In this document: one piece after another, positions 1 to 10,216 of the stretch | Numbering within the stretch: position 1 is the first letter of the stretch | Layout: the number at the start of each line of letters is the position of its first letter | Program-made: the position numbers and the translations under genes | NCBI GenBank assembly: GCA_963837155.1 | Contig: CAWIMB010000002.1 | Span: 620,001 to 684,000, forward strand | DNA length: 64,000 nucleotides | Direction of reading: 5' to 3' | Origin: DASQHW01 sp963837155 | Lineage (GTDB): Bacteria > Actinomycetota > Acidimicrobiia > IMCC26256 > PALSA-610 | Notes under the pieces: generated by a model | What the model was told of the DNA's origin: nothing | What the model saw: the letters and a program-made list of their open reading frames with translations, nothing else | Database searches by the model: none

Positions 1-251
1 CGCTGGCGCAGCCGGTTGGCGCCGGTGCCGACGAGCTGGCGGTGGCGCAAGAGCAACGACGGCGCCTCGTAGACGCGGTCTCCGGCTTGCCCGACCGTTA
101 CCGCGAGATCGTTGCCTTGCGTTACTTCGCGTCGCTCAGCGAAAGCGAGACCGCCGAAGTGTTGTCCTGTCCATTGGGAACGGCGAAGTCTCGACTGTCG
201 CGAGCGCTCGACCTCTTGCGGGTCACACTCGGTGAGGAGGTGAGTTTGTGA
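1..251 (+). CDS. ECF-type RNA polymerase sigma factor, C-terminal part
   Basis: The frame is already open at base 3 and ends at the TGA at 249-251, so the N-terminal half (region 2) lies before the window. The roughly 82 visible residues form sigma region 4: LPDRYREIVALRYF is the first helix and GTAKSRLSRALDLLR the DNA-recognition helix of the helix-turn-helix that contacts the -35 element. The stop overlaps the GTG of the next gene (GTGA), so the two are translationally coupled, as is usual for an ECF sigma factor and its anti-sigma factor. The promoter set it recognises cannot be read from this fragment. Confidence 0.85.
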   Translation, partial: LAQPVGAGADELAVAQEQRRRLVDAVSGLPDRYREIVALRYFASLSESETAEVLSCPLGTAKSRLSRALDLLRVTLGEEVSL

Positions 252-1009
252 TCGATCTCGAGCGCGCGCTCATCGATCTGGCCGAGCATCTCGATCATCC
301 GGCCGGCGATCAGCTCGCGGACGACGTGCGCCGCCGATGCAGCGTGCCTTCGCGCGTTGACGATCGTCGGGCGACGCGCGCGCGTGTGCTTCTCGCCGTT
401 GCTGCGGTGTTCGTGCTGATCACGATCGCCGTGATCGCGATTCCTCCGTCCCGAGAAGCGATCGCCGACTGGCTCGGCATCGGAACCGTCCAGATCCGCC
501 GCACCGAACACCAACCCGCCACAAACAACACATCGGGAAACCAAGTGCCGGGCCAGCCGGGTGCGCCGCGCGATCCTGACGCCCAAGCCCGGCTCGCGAA
601 AGCGCGGGGCAGCGTGCAGTTCACGATCGCCACTCCCCGGGCCCCGGCCGCCGGCGATTTGTTCGGCGTCAACGTCGACCACCGGCCTGTCGGCGGCCTG
701 GTCGCGCTCACCTACGAACGATTCACACTCGTCGAAGCCGCGGCGGCCCCGAACCAGAAGCCGCAGATCGGAAAGTCCCTCGGCCCGAAGACGCATCTCG
801 AGTACGTGACCGTGCAGGGCAAGAAGGCGGCCTGGATCGTCGGCGGGAACCACGAGATCGGCTACGTCGACCCCGCCGGCGACTTGCAGCTCGACACCGT
901 GCGCCGGTCGGGCCCGGTCCTGCTGTGGGAGCGGGCGGGAGTCACCTACCGCATCGAAGGAATCAAGACGTTGAGCGACGCTCGGAGAATCGCCGAGTCG
1001 ATCGGCTGA
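248..1009 (+). CDS. Probable anti-sigma factor / single-pass membrane protein
   Basis: The product has 253 residues. A cytoplasmic N-terminal segment of about 46 residues is followed by one strong membrane helix (about residues 47-66, VLLAVAAVFVLITIAVIAI) and a roughly 185-residue extracytoplasmic domain that I do not recognise. A four-base overlap with the upstream sigma factor and the inside-TM-outside layout fit a membrane anti-sigma factor that sequesters its partner. No zinc-binding HxxxCxxC motif is visible at the N terminus, so it is not a classical ZAS protein. The role rests mainly on context. Confidence 0.6.
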   Translation: MIDLERALIDLAEHLDHPAGDQLADDVRRRCSVPSRVDDRRATRARVLLAVAAVFVLITIAVIAIPPSREAIADWLGIGTVQIRRTEHQPATNNTSGNQVPGQPGAPRDPDAQARLAKARGSVQFTIATPRAPAAGDLFGVNVDHRPVGGLVALTYERFTLVEAAAAPNQKPQIGKSLGPKTHLEYVTVQGKKAAWIVGGNHEIGYVDPAGDLQLDTVRRSGPVLLWERAGVTYRIEGIKTLSDARRIAESIG

Positions 1010-1073
1010 TTGGTCGGTTCCCTCGGTTTCCGAACGCCGGGAACGGAACTCGCCGATCCGGTGTCTGTTCGTC

Positions 1074-2093
1074 ATGACGCGACGTCTCGTGCTGATCGGT
1101 GCTGCGGTGGTCGGACTCGCGACCGCAGCCGGATGTGGAAACGACCACAGCGTTACCGTCGAGCCCCGCAACGAACCGCCCGCCGCGAAGCCCGCGAGCT
1201 CAAACGGCGTTTTGGTGCTCGCGCAGTTCGACGACGGGGTTGGTCTCGTCGGGCAACGCTCTTCCGAGCGGATCTGGACCGAGCCGAAGGCCGTCGCGGC
1301 GCTCGACGGGTCGGCGGTCTTCTCGATCCGGCACGACGGCTCTGAAAAGTTGGTGCGTGTCAACCCGCGCACGGGAGCGTTGTTGTCTTCATGGCCTCTG
1401 CGCACGGGACTGTCGATCAGCGCCGTCGCGCCCGAGGGACGGTGGGTCGCGCTGACCGACCACGCCGGATACGCGAAAAGGCCGGCGAAGACCTCGACCG
1501 AGCTCGTCGTCTTCGATCCCGAGGCCGGATCCGAGAGCCATCGTCTCACGCTGAAGGGTGATCTTCGGCCCGAAGCATTCTCGGTCGACGGCAAGTTGTT
1601 GTTCGCGCTCGACAACCGCGGCGACCACTACCGCGTACAAACGATCGAGTTGGCGACCAGAGATCGGTACGACACGAGCGACCGCGACAAGACGCTTCCG
1701 CCCGAGGACATGCATGGTGCAGCCGTTCGGGGCGTGATGAGCGTCGACCGCACGCTTCTCGCGACCCTGTACCGCAACCCGGCTGACGGCGATGAGCCGG
1801 CATTCGTGCATGTCCTCGACCTCGAACATGGCTGGTCCTACTGCGCCGATCTTCCGCCGCCGTTCGGCACCGGACCGGCCGGAGGCGACGTGATCGAGCT
1901 GAGCGCGACGAACACGGTCATCGTGGCGTCAACTCATGCGTCGCGGGTTGCCGAGATCCACATCGCAAACGTGCACACGCCCGGCAACTCGCCGGTCCCG
2001 GTCGAGTTCCGCGACGGCAGCATCACGCCGCAAGGAGCCGCGCTTCGATCGCTCCCCGGCTTCGAACATGTCATCGCCGTGCTCGCAGCCTGA
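1074..2093 (+). CDS. Putative lipoprotein with beta-propeller-like repeats
   Basis: The 339-residue product begins with a lipoprotein signal peptide (MTRRLVLIGAAVVGLATAAGC), with the lipidated Cys at about residue 21. The mature part resembles a WD40-like/TolB-like propeller in having repeated blades of the form ...VFDPEAGSESHRL... and ...LFALDNRGDHYRVQTIE.... No catalytic motif is seen. It follows the sigma/anti-sigma pair by 64 bases and may belong to the same regulon. The start is the ATG after which the signal peptide begins directly. The fold is inferred from sequence texture only. Confidence 0.6.
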   Translation: MTRRLVLIGAAVVGLATAAGCGNDHSVTVEPRNEPPAAKPASSNGVLVLAQFDDGVGLVGQRSSERIWTEPKAVAALDGSAVFSIRHDGSEKLVRVNPRTGALLSSWPLRTGLSISAVAPEGRWVALTDHAGYAKRPAKTSTELVVFDPEAGSESHRLTLKGDLRPEAFSVDGKLLFALDNRGDHYRVQTIELATRDRYDTSDRDKTLPPEDMHGAAVRGVMSVDRTLLATLYRNPADGDEPAFVHVLDLEHGWSYCADLPPPFGTGPAGGDVIELSATNTVIVASTHASRVAEIHIANVHTPGNSPVPVEFRDGSITPQGAALRSLPGFEHVIAVLAA

Positions 2094-2176
2094 CGGTCGA
2101 CACCTCGCGACCCTGGCGGTGGTCGCGCGGCTGACCTACGGTGCGCGCGCCACACGGCGGATCGAAGGGGCTGCAG

Positions 2177-2722
2177 ATGACGTACGTCTACAAGAACACG
2201 GGAATCGAGGTACTCGACGACTTCTTCGGCGGCAGTGCGGAACAACTGGAAGCGAACTTTGCATACGGACTCGACCTCATGAACAAGCAGGCTGCGCAGT
2301 TCTCGCGCACGGTCGAGAAGCTGGAAGAGGAACATCATGTCGACGTCGGGGGCGCCGAACAGTTCGACGCGTACTGGCTCGGGTCTCAGAGCCAGCTCGC
2401 CGGAAAGGAAGTGGCGAGGGTGTTGAGGCGCGGCTACGAGCAGGCAATCGAGCTCGCGACGAGCCTTGGCAAGCCGATCGAGACGTTCTTCGTCACCGCC
2501 GCCGTCAACGACTTCGAAGTGCACGTCTGCGAGGGCCGGTACGCCGTCACCGTGTTCATGTTCGTACCTCTCGCCCGGAAGTACGGCTCGAAGAACGCGA
2601 TATCGAGGAGCTGGGTTGTTCGCGTCGGTACCCCGGACGACGACGAACAAGTCGTCCTCGATGAGCAGAAGCCGAACATCGTCAGCATCCAGGTGAGTGG
2701 TCCCAAGGTCTCGGAAACCTGA
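2177..2722 (+). CDS. Conserved-looking protein of unknown function
   Basis: I do not recognise this 181-residue protein. I chose the ATG at 2177 because AAGGGG (2165-2170) sits six bases upstream; an in-frame start at 2141 has no such site. The sequence is soluble, with no signal peptide or membrane helix, mixed alpha/beta composition, and an acidic N-terminal half rich in aromatic residues (VLDDFFGGSAEQLEANFAYG). Its stop faces the stop of the cyclase gene 9 bases away, so the two genes converge. Confidence 0.6.
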   Translation: MTYVYKNTGIEVLDDFFGGSAEQLEANFAYGLDLMNKQAAQFSRTVEKLEEEHHVDVGGAEQFDAYWLGSQSQLAGKEVARVLRRGYEQAIELATSLGKPIETFFVTAAVNDFEVHVCEGRYAVTVFMFVPLARKYGSKNAISRSWVVRVGTPDDDEQVVLDEQKPNIVSIQVSGPKVSET

Positions 2723-2731
2723 CGCGCCTTC

Positions 2732-5700
2732 CTAGCGTGCCAGGAGCTCCTCGGATTGCGCGCGCAGGCGCAACATCCCGAGGCGAGACGTCTCCTCGAC
2801 GACGCGCGTGAGGAGTGCACGCGCCGAGCGGTCATCGCCGGGACGAGCGCGAGCGCGAAGAAACCGCGCCTGCCAATACTGCGTGCGTGGCAGGAGCGCG
2901 TATCCGCGGATCTTTTCCTCGAGGGACAACGCTCGCTCGAAGTGCGCTTCCGCCGCGTCCCACTGTTCCAGCACGGTGCTGAGCATCCCGAGGTAACGAT
3001 CGGCCGCGCCGGCGCATGGAAGTCCGAGCACCTCGGCCGAAAGCCAACCCGCGAACGGCGTGAGATGGTCATACAGCACGGACGCGTGCGCATGCGAGCC
3101 GCCAGTCACGGCAACCTCGGCGAGCATCGCGAGCGCGGGACCACGCGCGCCCTCACTCTCGCCGGCATGGAAGTTTCGCGCGGCGAGAAGATCCAGATTG
3201 CGGAACGCGGCCTCCTCGTTCCCGGACTCGAGCAGTGCGAGTGAGAGCGAAGCCCAGGCGTAGAGAACATCCACCTGACCTTCGGCGAGTTGTCCGGTCC
3301 CGCCGACATCGCGGAGGCGGCCTTCCTCGCGCAGAAGGTGGAACATCTGGATCCTGTACATGTCGGCGGCCCCGCGGTACGCCGCGCGCGTACCCGCGGA
3401 GCTCGCGCTCACACGAGCGAACGTCGTCAAAGCGTCCTTCGAGCAGCCCCTGCGTGGCGCGCCACTGCGCGGCGTAGACGCGGGCCGGCAGCCAGCGCAT
3501 CTCCTCGCCGATGCGTGCGAGTGCCTTGATCGTCGACGCGAACGCGTCGGCCTCGCCGAGTTCCAGATGTGCGCCGGCGAGGACTCGAAGCCCGAACGCC
3601 GGCGCCCGACCACTCGCGTGCTCCCCGAGGCTCACCAACTCTTCCCCGAGCACGACCCGCACGGCGTGTTCGGTCGGTGCATCGAGACTGACCGCGAGCG
3701 CAAAGAGTGCGTCCGCAAGGGTTACCGGATCGGCGCTTTCGCGTGCGAGCGCGACCGCTTGTTCGGCGAGTGCTCGGGCGTCTCTCCCATGGAGTTGGTT
3801 GGTTGCGTACTTGAACGCTTCGAACGCCAGCAACCGAGCTCGCAGCGCCCGATCGCCGTCGCCGAGCACCACCCGCGCGTCGTCGAACAGTCGCGTGACC
3901 TCCTCGGGGAATGCAACAACGCCGTAGACGGGCTCGACGAACACGGCGACCGCGCGCCCGAACTGCGCAGGTGCACCGTTGGTCCGGGCGGCGTCGACGG
4001 CGCGCAGCGCCGCCTCCACGCCTGACAATTCATCGACATACACGAGCGCGCCCGCGAGTTCCGTGAGCAACTCCACGCGCGCCCCGTGTCGGTCGGCGCA
4101 TATTGCTCGACGAGCTCAAGGGCGCGTTCGAAATGGGCGACGGCGTCCTCAAACGCCAGGTCGGCGAGCGCGTCGTGGCCGGCCTGTGTCGTGTACTCGA
4201 TCGCCTTGCTCGCCCCGACCAATGGAACGGCGTGCGTGAAGTGCAGAGCGAGCTGCGCGGCCGAGTACGGAGCGTCCCCGGACTCCTCCATCGCGGTACC
4301 CGCCCGCGCATGGAGTCGCGCGCGCCGGGCCCTTCCGCGGGCAGCGTTCAGCGTCTGGCGAATGAGCGCGTGCGAGAACGTATATCGCCCCATGCGCACG
4401 GGGTCGTGGCGCACGATCCCGGCGTCCGTTGCTTCGTCCAGCGCTTCGAGGACGTACGCGGTTGGTTGTTCAGCGGCGCGCGCCAGCAGCGCAACGTCGA
4501 ACTCGCGTCCGATGACCGCGGCGAAGGCCAAGACGTCATTGACGGAGGTCGGCAGCCGGCGCAGCCGGCGCTCCACGACCTCGCGCACGCTCGCCGGCAG
4601 GTCGAGCTCACCGAGGTCGACCTGCTGTGCGCCCGGGGTCTCGATCCGGGACAAGCCGTCGGTCTCCATCAGGTGTCGCAACAGTTCTTCCAGGAAGAAC
4701 GGATTCCCGTCGGTTTCGCGGTGGAGCGCCGTGACGAGCGCGCGCCCGACCTCGTGCCCGGCCCGATCCATGAGAAAGTCCCCGCTCTCCTCGGCCGAGA
4801 GCCCGGCAAGCGTCACGCGTGCAACGTCCGGCTCGCGGCGCAGATCCGCGAGCAGGTCCGAGAACGGATCGCCTCCTTCGAGGTCGATATTGCGATAACA
4901 CGCGAGGATCATCAGGGACGCGCGCGGCGCATACCGGATGAGATGCCGGAGGAGGAGCAGCGTCGGCTTGTCCGCCCAGTGCAGGTCGTCGAGGACGAGA
5001 AGCATCGGCTGGGTCGCGGTGATGCCCGTCACCAACGTCGTGATCGCTTCGAAGAAGCGGTAGCGCTCGGCCTCGGCGTCGCCCGAGATCAGCAGAGAGG
5101 GTTCGAGCACCCGGCCCAAGAGCTCCGGAAACACGCGAGCAAGATCTGATTCCAAACCATGCAGACGCTCGCGCAGCACGGATGGCGCGTAGGCGTTGAT
5201 GCAAGGGCGCAACGCCTCGACGAATGGCTGGTAGGGAACGATCGCCTCTTCGTCGCAGCGCCCGTAGAGCACGGCCCCCCGCTGCGCGTAGACCCGTCGC
5301 GACAGCTCGTTGGCGAGACGGGTCTTTCCGATGCCGGGCTCCCCGCCGACGAGCGCAATCTGCCGGACCCCGGTCGCCGCATGCCCCCACGCGCGCTCGA
5401 GGCGTTCGAGTTCGATCGCGCGTCCGGCGAGCTGTTCGTCGTCGAGCGCAAACGATGGTCCGGGAAGTACGAGGTCGCCGGGAAACGCATCCAACGACTG
5501 AAGCGGCGGGAACTCCGACGGTACGCCCGCGATCGCCAGCTCATGCACGCGCTCGAGGCTCATGAGCCCGCGCAGACGATGCTCGCCGAGATCCAGCAAC
5601 GCGAGACCTTCCGGAAGCACTTCGCGTACGAGCTGCGCGCTGACGTGCGACAAGACGACCTGGCCGCCATGGGCGGCGGTCATCAGTCTGCTCGCACGGT

Positions 5701-6046
5701 TGAGGGCGGGGCCGAAGTAGTCGCCGTCGCGCTGCTCGGCGCTCCCGGTGTGGATCCCGATGCGAGCGCGCAGCGGACCGGTCTCACCCCACGCCTCCGA
5801 GGAGAACGCCCGTACCGCGTCCGCCGCGGCTGCGACCGCGTCGATGGCCTCAGTGAACACGGCGTAGACGCCGTCGCCGGTTGATTTGACGATCACGCCG
5901 TCGCGCGCGTCGATCGCCTTGCGCAGGATCGCGTCATGGCGTGCCAACGCGTCCCGCATTGCGTCGGGGTGTTCTTCCCACATCCGCGTGGAGCCTTCGA
6001 GATCGGTGAAGAGGAACGTCACCATCCCGGACGGCAATTCGCTCAC
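2732..6046 (-). CDS. Class III nucleotide cyclase / AAA ATPase / TPR regulator (two apparent frame breaks)
   Basis: The protein reads as about 1,100 residues once two frame breaks are bridged. Residues 6-170 form a class III adenylate/guanylate cyclase domain: FLFTDLEGST carries the first metal Asp and KSTGDGVYAVF the second. Residues from about 205 form a STAND/AAA_16 ATPase with Walker A GGEPGIGKTRLA and Walker B MLLVLDDLHWAD. The C-terminal 450 residues are helical TPR-like repeats. The breaks lie near 4073 (removing one CG unit gives TGRVELLTELAG) and near 3385 (adding one CG unit gives YARAAYRGAADMYRI). Both tracts are CG repeats, so consensus error is likelier than decay. The family is common in actinobacteria; its ligand is unknown. 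GTG start. Confidence 0.75.
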
Positions 6047-6100
6047 GCACCACCCCTTGTTCCTGCGCGAGCAAAGCTAGTGCAGCCCCGACCGGAGCCG

Positions 6101-7651
6101 TCACCCGCCGAACGCGTTGATCACCCCTGCGAAGCACTCGATCGGTCCGGTGTCCGCGAGGTCCGGAAGGCTGACGATCGCCGTCTGTACGCCGGCGTCG
6201 CCGAGCGCTCGAAAGCGCCCGATCTGGTCGGAGACCGTGCCCGCGTTGACGCTCGCGGCATAGCGATCCGCGCTCTGCCGGCGCGGCCGCAATCGCTCGA
6301 TATTGGCGCCGACCTCGCTCGCGTCGCGTCCCACGAGGGTTGTCGAGAGCTGGGTCACGGCAACCGATGCGCGCTCGCGTCCAAGAGCATCACAGTGCTC
6401 ATGCAGCGCGCGCACCTTCCGTGCGACAACATCGACGTCGCCGATGATGTTGCACGCGTCGGCGTACTGCGCGGCAAGCCGCAAGGTGCGGTGTTCGCCG
6501 TTGCCGCCGACTAGGAGAGGAATGCGTTCCTGCAAGGGACGCGGATAGCAGAGCGCTTCCGGTACGTGCAGGACGCGACCTTCGAATGCGGGAGTTCCCT
6601 TGCCCCAGAGCAATGGCAGGAGCTGCAACGCGTCCTCGAGCACCGCGTAGCGGTCGTCGACCGTCGGGAACGGCAATCCGTACGCGCGGGACTCCTTCTC
6701 GAACCATCCGAGCCCGATGCCGCATGCGGCCCGCCCACCGGAGAGCACATCGAGCGTGGCGATGATCTTGCCGAGGTGTGCGACATTCCGGTAAGTCACG
6801 CTGGTGACGAGCGTGCCAAGACGCGCGTGCTGGGTGACGCCGGCAAGGTACGCAAGCGCCGTATAGCTCTCGAGCATGTCGTGCCACGCCGGTCCGAACA
6901 TTGGGATCTGCCGGAAGTGGTCCATCACCCAGATACTCGTGAATCCCGCCTGCTCGGCGGTCGCCGCGATCGTTGCCAATCGACCGCGGATCTCGGCCGC
7001 GCCGCCCGGCCACGAGTAGGCCGGGAGCTGCAGTCCGAATTGCATGGCCAACGGCTCGTTCGCCTGACGAGCGACGAGGGGCGCCGCCTGTGCGATCTTG
7101 CGGGGAGCGGTGCGCACTGGTGTCGGCTCGAGGAGCAGGTCGTATCCCTCCCGCTCGAGTTCCGGACGTTGGGCGCGGAACTCGCGGACCTGTTGCGAGA
7201 GCACACGATCGGGTACCGACTTGCCGGCCTCGCGGTTGCGAGCGCGGCACTCCGCCAACGTGAACTCGAAGGCGACGCACACGGTCGACAGGTTTTGCTT
7301 GCGTGCCATGGCCAACCAGTTCGCCCGTCGAGTTGCGTCCATCCCGAGCGTGTCGATGACGGTCGTGAGGCGACGGCGCACACGATGCGCGACCACTTGT
7401 TCGAGAATTGCGAACGCGTCGTCGCTCGCCGCGAGATCGTCCTCGCTTTCGCCGACGATCGCTCGCAAGCGATCACTCGAAACGATCTCCTCGGGGCGGA
7501 AGTGGGCCTCGGCCCACGTTGTCTTTCCGGCACCCGATGGACCGACGAGCAGCACGAGACACGGCGACGGCAACACGACGTGATCGGGAGTCTCCGCCAC
7601 GAGGACGAACGGTAGTGGTGCCTGCCTCCCGCGTGATGGCCGGTGCGCCAC
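6101..7651 (-). CDS. P-loop kinase domain fused to LLM-class F420-dependent oxidoreductase
   Basis: The protein has about 516 residues and two domains. The N-terminal 200 residues are a zeta-toxin/polynucleotide-kinase-like P-loop domain (VGPSGAGKTTW at about 37-46, then SSDRLR and VIDTLGMD). From about residue 203 a complete luciferase-like monooxygenase domain begins at MQFGLQLPAYSW, with FTSIWVMDHF, GRAACGIGLGWF and PLLVGGNGEHRTLRLAAQYAD typical of F420-dependent LLM oxidoreductases. The frame stays open through the linker, so this is one polypeptide. The GTG at 7651 is the furthest upstream plausible start; GTG 7600 or 7576 are alternatives. The gene ends 54 bases before the cyclase gene on the same strand. 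The substrate is unknown. Confidence 0.75.
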   Translation of the reverse strand: MAHRPSRGRQAPLPFVLVAETPDHVVLPSPCLVLLVGPSGAGKTTWAEAHFRPEEIVSSDRLRAIVGESEDDLAASDDAFAILEQVVAHRVRRRLTTVIDTLGMDATRRANWLAMARKQNLSTVCVAFEFTLAECRARNREAGKSVPDRVLSQQVREFRAQRPELEREGYDLLLEPTPVRTAPRKIAQAAPLVARQANEPLAMQFGLQLPAYSWPGGAAEIRGRLATIAATAEQAGFTSIWVMDHFRQIPMFGPAWHDMLESYTALAYLAGVTQHARLGTLVTSVTYRNVAHLGKIIATLDVLSGGRAACGIGLGWFEKESRAYGLPFPTVDDRYAVLEDALQLLPLLWGKGTPAFEGRVLHVPEALCYPRPLQERIPLLVGGNGEHRTLRLAAQYADACNIIGDVDVVARKVRALHEHCDALGRERASVAVTQLSTTLVGRDASEVGANIERLRPRRQSADRYAASVNAGTVSDQIGRFRALGDAGVQTAIVSLPDLADTGPIECFAGVINAFGG

Positions 7652-7687
7652 CTTGCGCTTTGACCGGGTTCGCGCTCCGATGACGAC

Positions 7688-10214
7688 GTGAGCGGGGTCC
7701 TGTATCGCTTCCGCGGTGAACTGCGCACGCGTTGGCGCGCGTGGTTCGCGCTCGGGATGCTCGTGGGCGCGGTCGGCGCGACCGTCGTCGTACTCGCCGC
7801 GGGCGCGCGGCGTACAAACTCCGCACACGACCGGTTCCTGACGGCGCAGCGAGCGTACGACACGCTGATCGAGACGCAGTGCAAGGCCACGGGCCAACCG
7901 GACCGGGAAGGGACGGGATCGATTGCAACCTGTCATGAGAAGATCGCACAGCTGCCGGCGGTCGCCGACGCGACAACCGTCACTGACTTTCCCGCGTTCG
8001 TAGAGACGGCCGGCGGCCGGCCGCTGCAGCCGGACGCCGGCGATCCGTGCTACTCGGGGCCGGGGCAAGTCGCGGTTGTCAACGACGCGTCCGGGCGCTT
8101 CGGCTCGACGATCAATCGGCACCGGTTCGTCACCGGGCGCCCCGCCGAGCCTTCGGCAATCGACGAAGTCCTGATCTCGCGTGAGACCGCGCGCCGACTC
8201 CACCTCGGACCTGGAAGTGAGCTCGGTATCCGTCTGTTCGGGGGCGCCGACTGCGGCGACGCTCCGAGGAAGTGGCGTCCACCGGTGCGTGTGCGCGTTG
8301 TCGGCGTGCAGCTCAGTCCCGGGGAAGTGCGTCCGCCATCGGGGTTCTACCTGGAGTCGATCGGCGTGACCCCCGCCTTCGTCCGCCGCGGCCGGTGCGG
8401 TGCCCGACCGGCAGGAGCATCTCGTTGTTCGGCTTCGCGACGGCGTCGATGCCAAGACGTTGCAAGCCCAAGCACGGGACGCCAACGTTTCGGTATCGGT
8501 CGCGATCGCGCAGGTTGACACTTCGGAGGCGGTCGATCGCGCGATCCGACCGAGCGCGGGCTCGCTTGCCGTCCTCGCCGTGCTCACCGCGTTCGCAGGC
8601 GCCGCGGTTCTCGGACAAGTACTCGTGCGGCAAGCATCAGCGGACTCGGTTGACGAGCTCACACTTGCCGCGCTCGGCATGGGACGCAGCCGGCGCATGC
8701 TTCTCGGTTTCCTCCGCGCCGCGTCGGTAGGTCTCGTCGCGGCATTCCTTGCCGCGGGGCTCGCCGTCGCAGCGTCACCCATCATGCCGATCGGACTCGC
8801 GCGCGACGTCGAGCCGAGCCCGGGATTGGCCTTCGATGCGGCGGCGCTGGGGCTTGGCGCGGTCGCGACGTTCGTCTTCGTGCTTGCGGTGTCGGCGATA
8901 CCGGTGTGGCGCCTCGCGAACTCGACTGGTCGCAGTCGCGCGTGGGAGGCCGCGACGCGCGCACGCATCGCCAACGCCGCCGCGCGCGCCGGGTTGTCGC
9001 CGGCCGCAGTGTCCGGGGCGCGGCTCGCGTTCGAGCGGGGGAGCGCGGCGAGAGCAGTGCCGGTCGTGAGCAGCTTCGCCGGCCTCACAATTGCAGTCGC
9101 CGCGGTCGTCGGCGCGCTGACCTTCGGCGCCGGCCTCACCCATCTGCAATCGAGCCCGCGGCTGACCGGCTGGAACTGGGACATCGTGCTCGGGTATCCG
9201 GATACCGAGACGTTTGCCGAGCGGGTATCGGAAGCAGACGCGCACGCGCGTGCCGACCGCGCGCTTCGCGGACAGCCGGGTGTGACCGACTACGCGACGG
9301 GAACCTTCTGGCCGGTGTTCTTCCAGGGTCAGCCCATTCTCGTCGGCCCCAAACGCGTGGAAGTCGACAGCCCGATGGCATTCGACGGCGCCGCGCGTTT
9401 CGGCCCGACGGTCATCTCGGGGCGCAAGCCGTCGGCGGTGGATGAAATCTTGCTCGGCCCCGAGTCACTCGCCGCAGTGGGGGTTGACATCGGCGACGAG
9501 GTCGAGGTCGTCGGCCAAGGCACATGGGACGAGCCGGAGAGGATCACCTCGACGCGCGTGCGCGTTGTCGGGACGGGTGTCATGCCGCTCGCCGAGCGAC
9601 TCGGGCGCGGCAGCGCGATGACGCTCGACGGCCTCGCCCGGCTGGCTCCGGGTCTGACCGGTTCGGCGTTGTTCATTCGCGTGGCGCCCGGCACCGACCC
9701 CAACACGGTCGTGGACGCGCTTGCACGCGCCTTTCCTGAAGAGCCGCGCGACTCGATTCAGTTTCTCGGCATCGACCAGGTGCCTGACCCCGCACTGAAC
9801 CTCGAACAGATCGATTCGGTGCCATGGTTCTTCGCGGGGGTTATGGGCGTAATGGCAGCCGCCGTCCTCGCGGACGTCCTGGTCACCGCAATACGCGCGC
9901 GTGGCGGCGAGACCTCGCGGTGCTGCGCGCGGCTCGGATTCTCACGAGCCCAAACGGTGCGGACGGTCGCGTACGAGTCGACGATCTACGCGGTCGTCGC
10001 GCTGCTCATCGGCTCACCGATCGGCATTGCCGTCGGACGGGTTGCGTGGCGCGCCTACGCCGACGGTCTCGGCGTCGTGCCCGAATCCGTGACGCCCTGG
10101 ATCGCGTGGGGGCTCACCATCGCCTGCACGGTCGGCATCGCGCTCGCGATCGCGATCCGACCGGCCTGGAGCGCAGCGCGTCTCCGCCCGGCAGCGGTCC
10201 TCCGCACCGAGTAG
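7688..10214 (+). CDS. FtsX/MacB-type ABC transporter permease (frame breaks)
   Basis: The protein reads as about 840 residues: an N-terminal membrane helix (FALGMLVGAVGATVVVLAAGAR), a large extracytoplasmic domain, a central group of membrane helices, a second periplasmic domain, and a C-terminal FtsX-like permease domain. This is the two-domain FtsX architecture. The frame changes near 8384; removing one C gives AFVAAAGAVPDRQEHL. Two further compensating indels near 9905 and 9945 garble a short stretch that reads RWRRDLAVLRALGFSR in the alternative frame, a family-typical motif. No ATPase partner is adjacent in the window. GTG start, divergent from the kinase-LLM gene. Confidence 0.8.
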
Positions 10215-10216
10215 CA

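Noticed and set aside
122..1615. A 497-residue open frame on the minus strand
   Set aside because: It is antisense to the sigma, anti-sigma and lipoprotein genes, with low-complexity composition typical of shadow frames in high-GC DNA.
7652..9184. N-terminal extension of the kinase-LLM frame to 1,027 residues
   Set aside because: The extra 510 residues lie antisense to the permease gene and show no domain; the gene is taken to start at 7651 or later.
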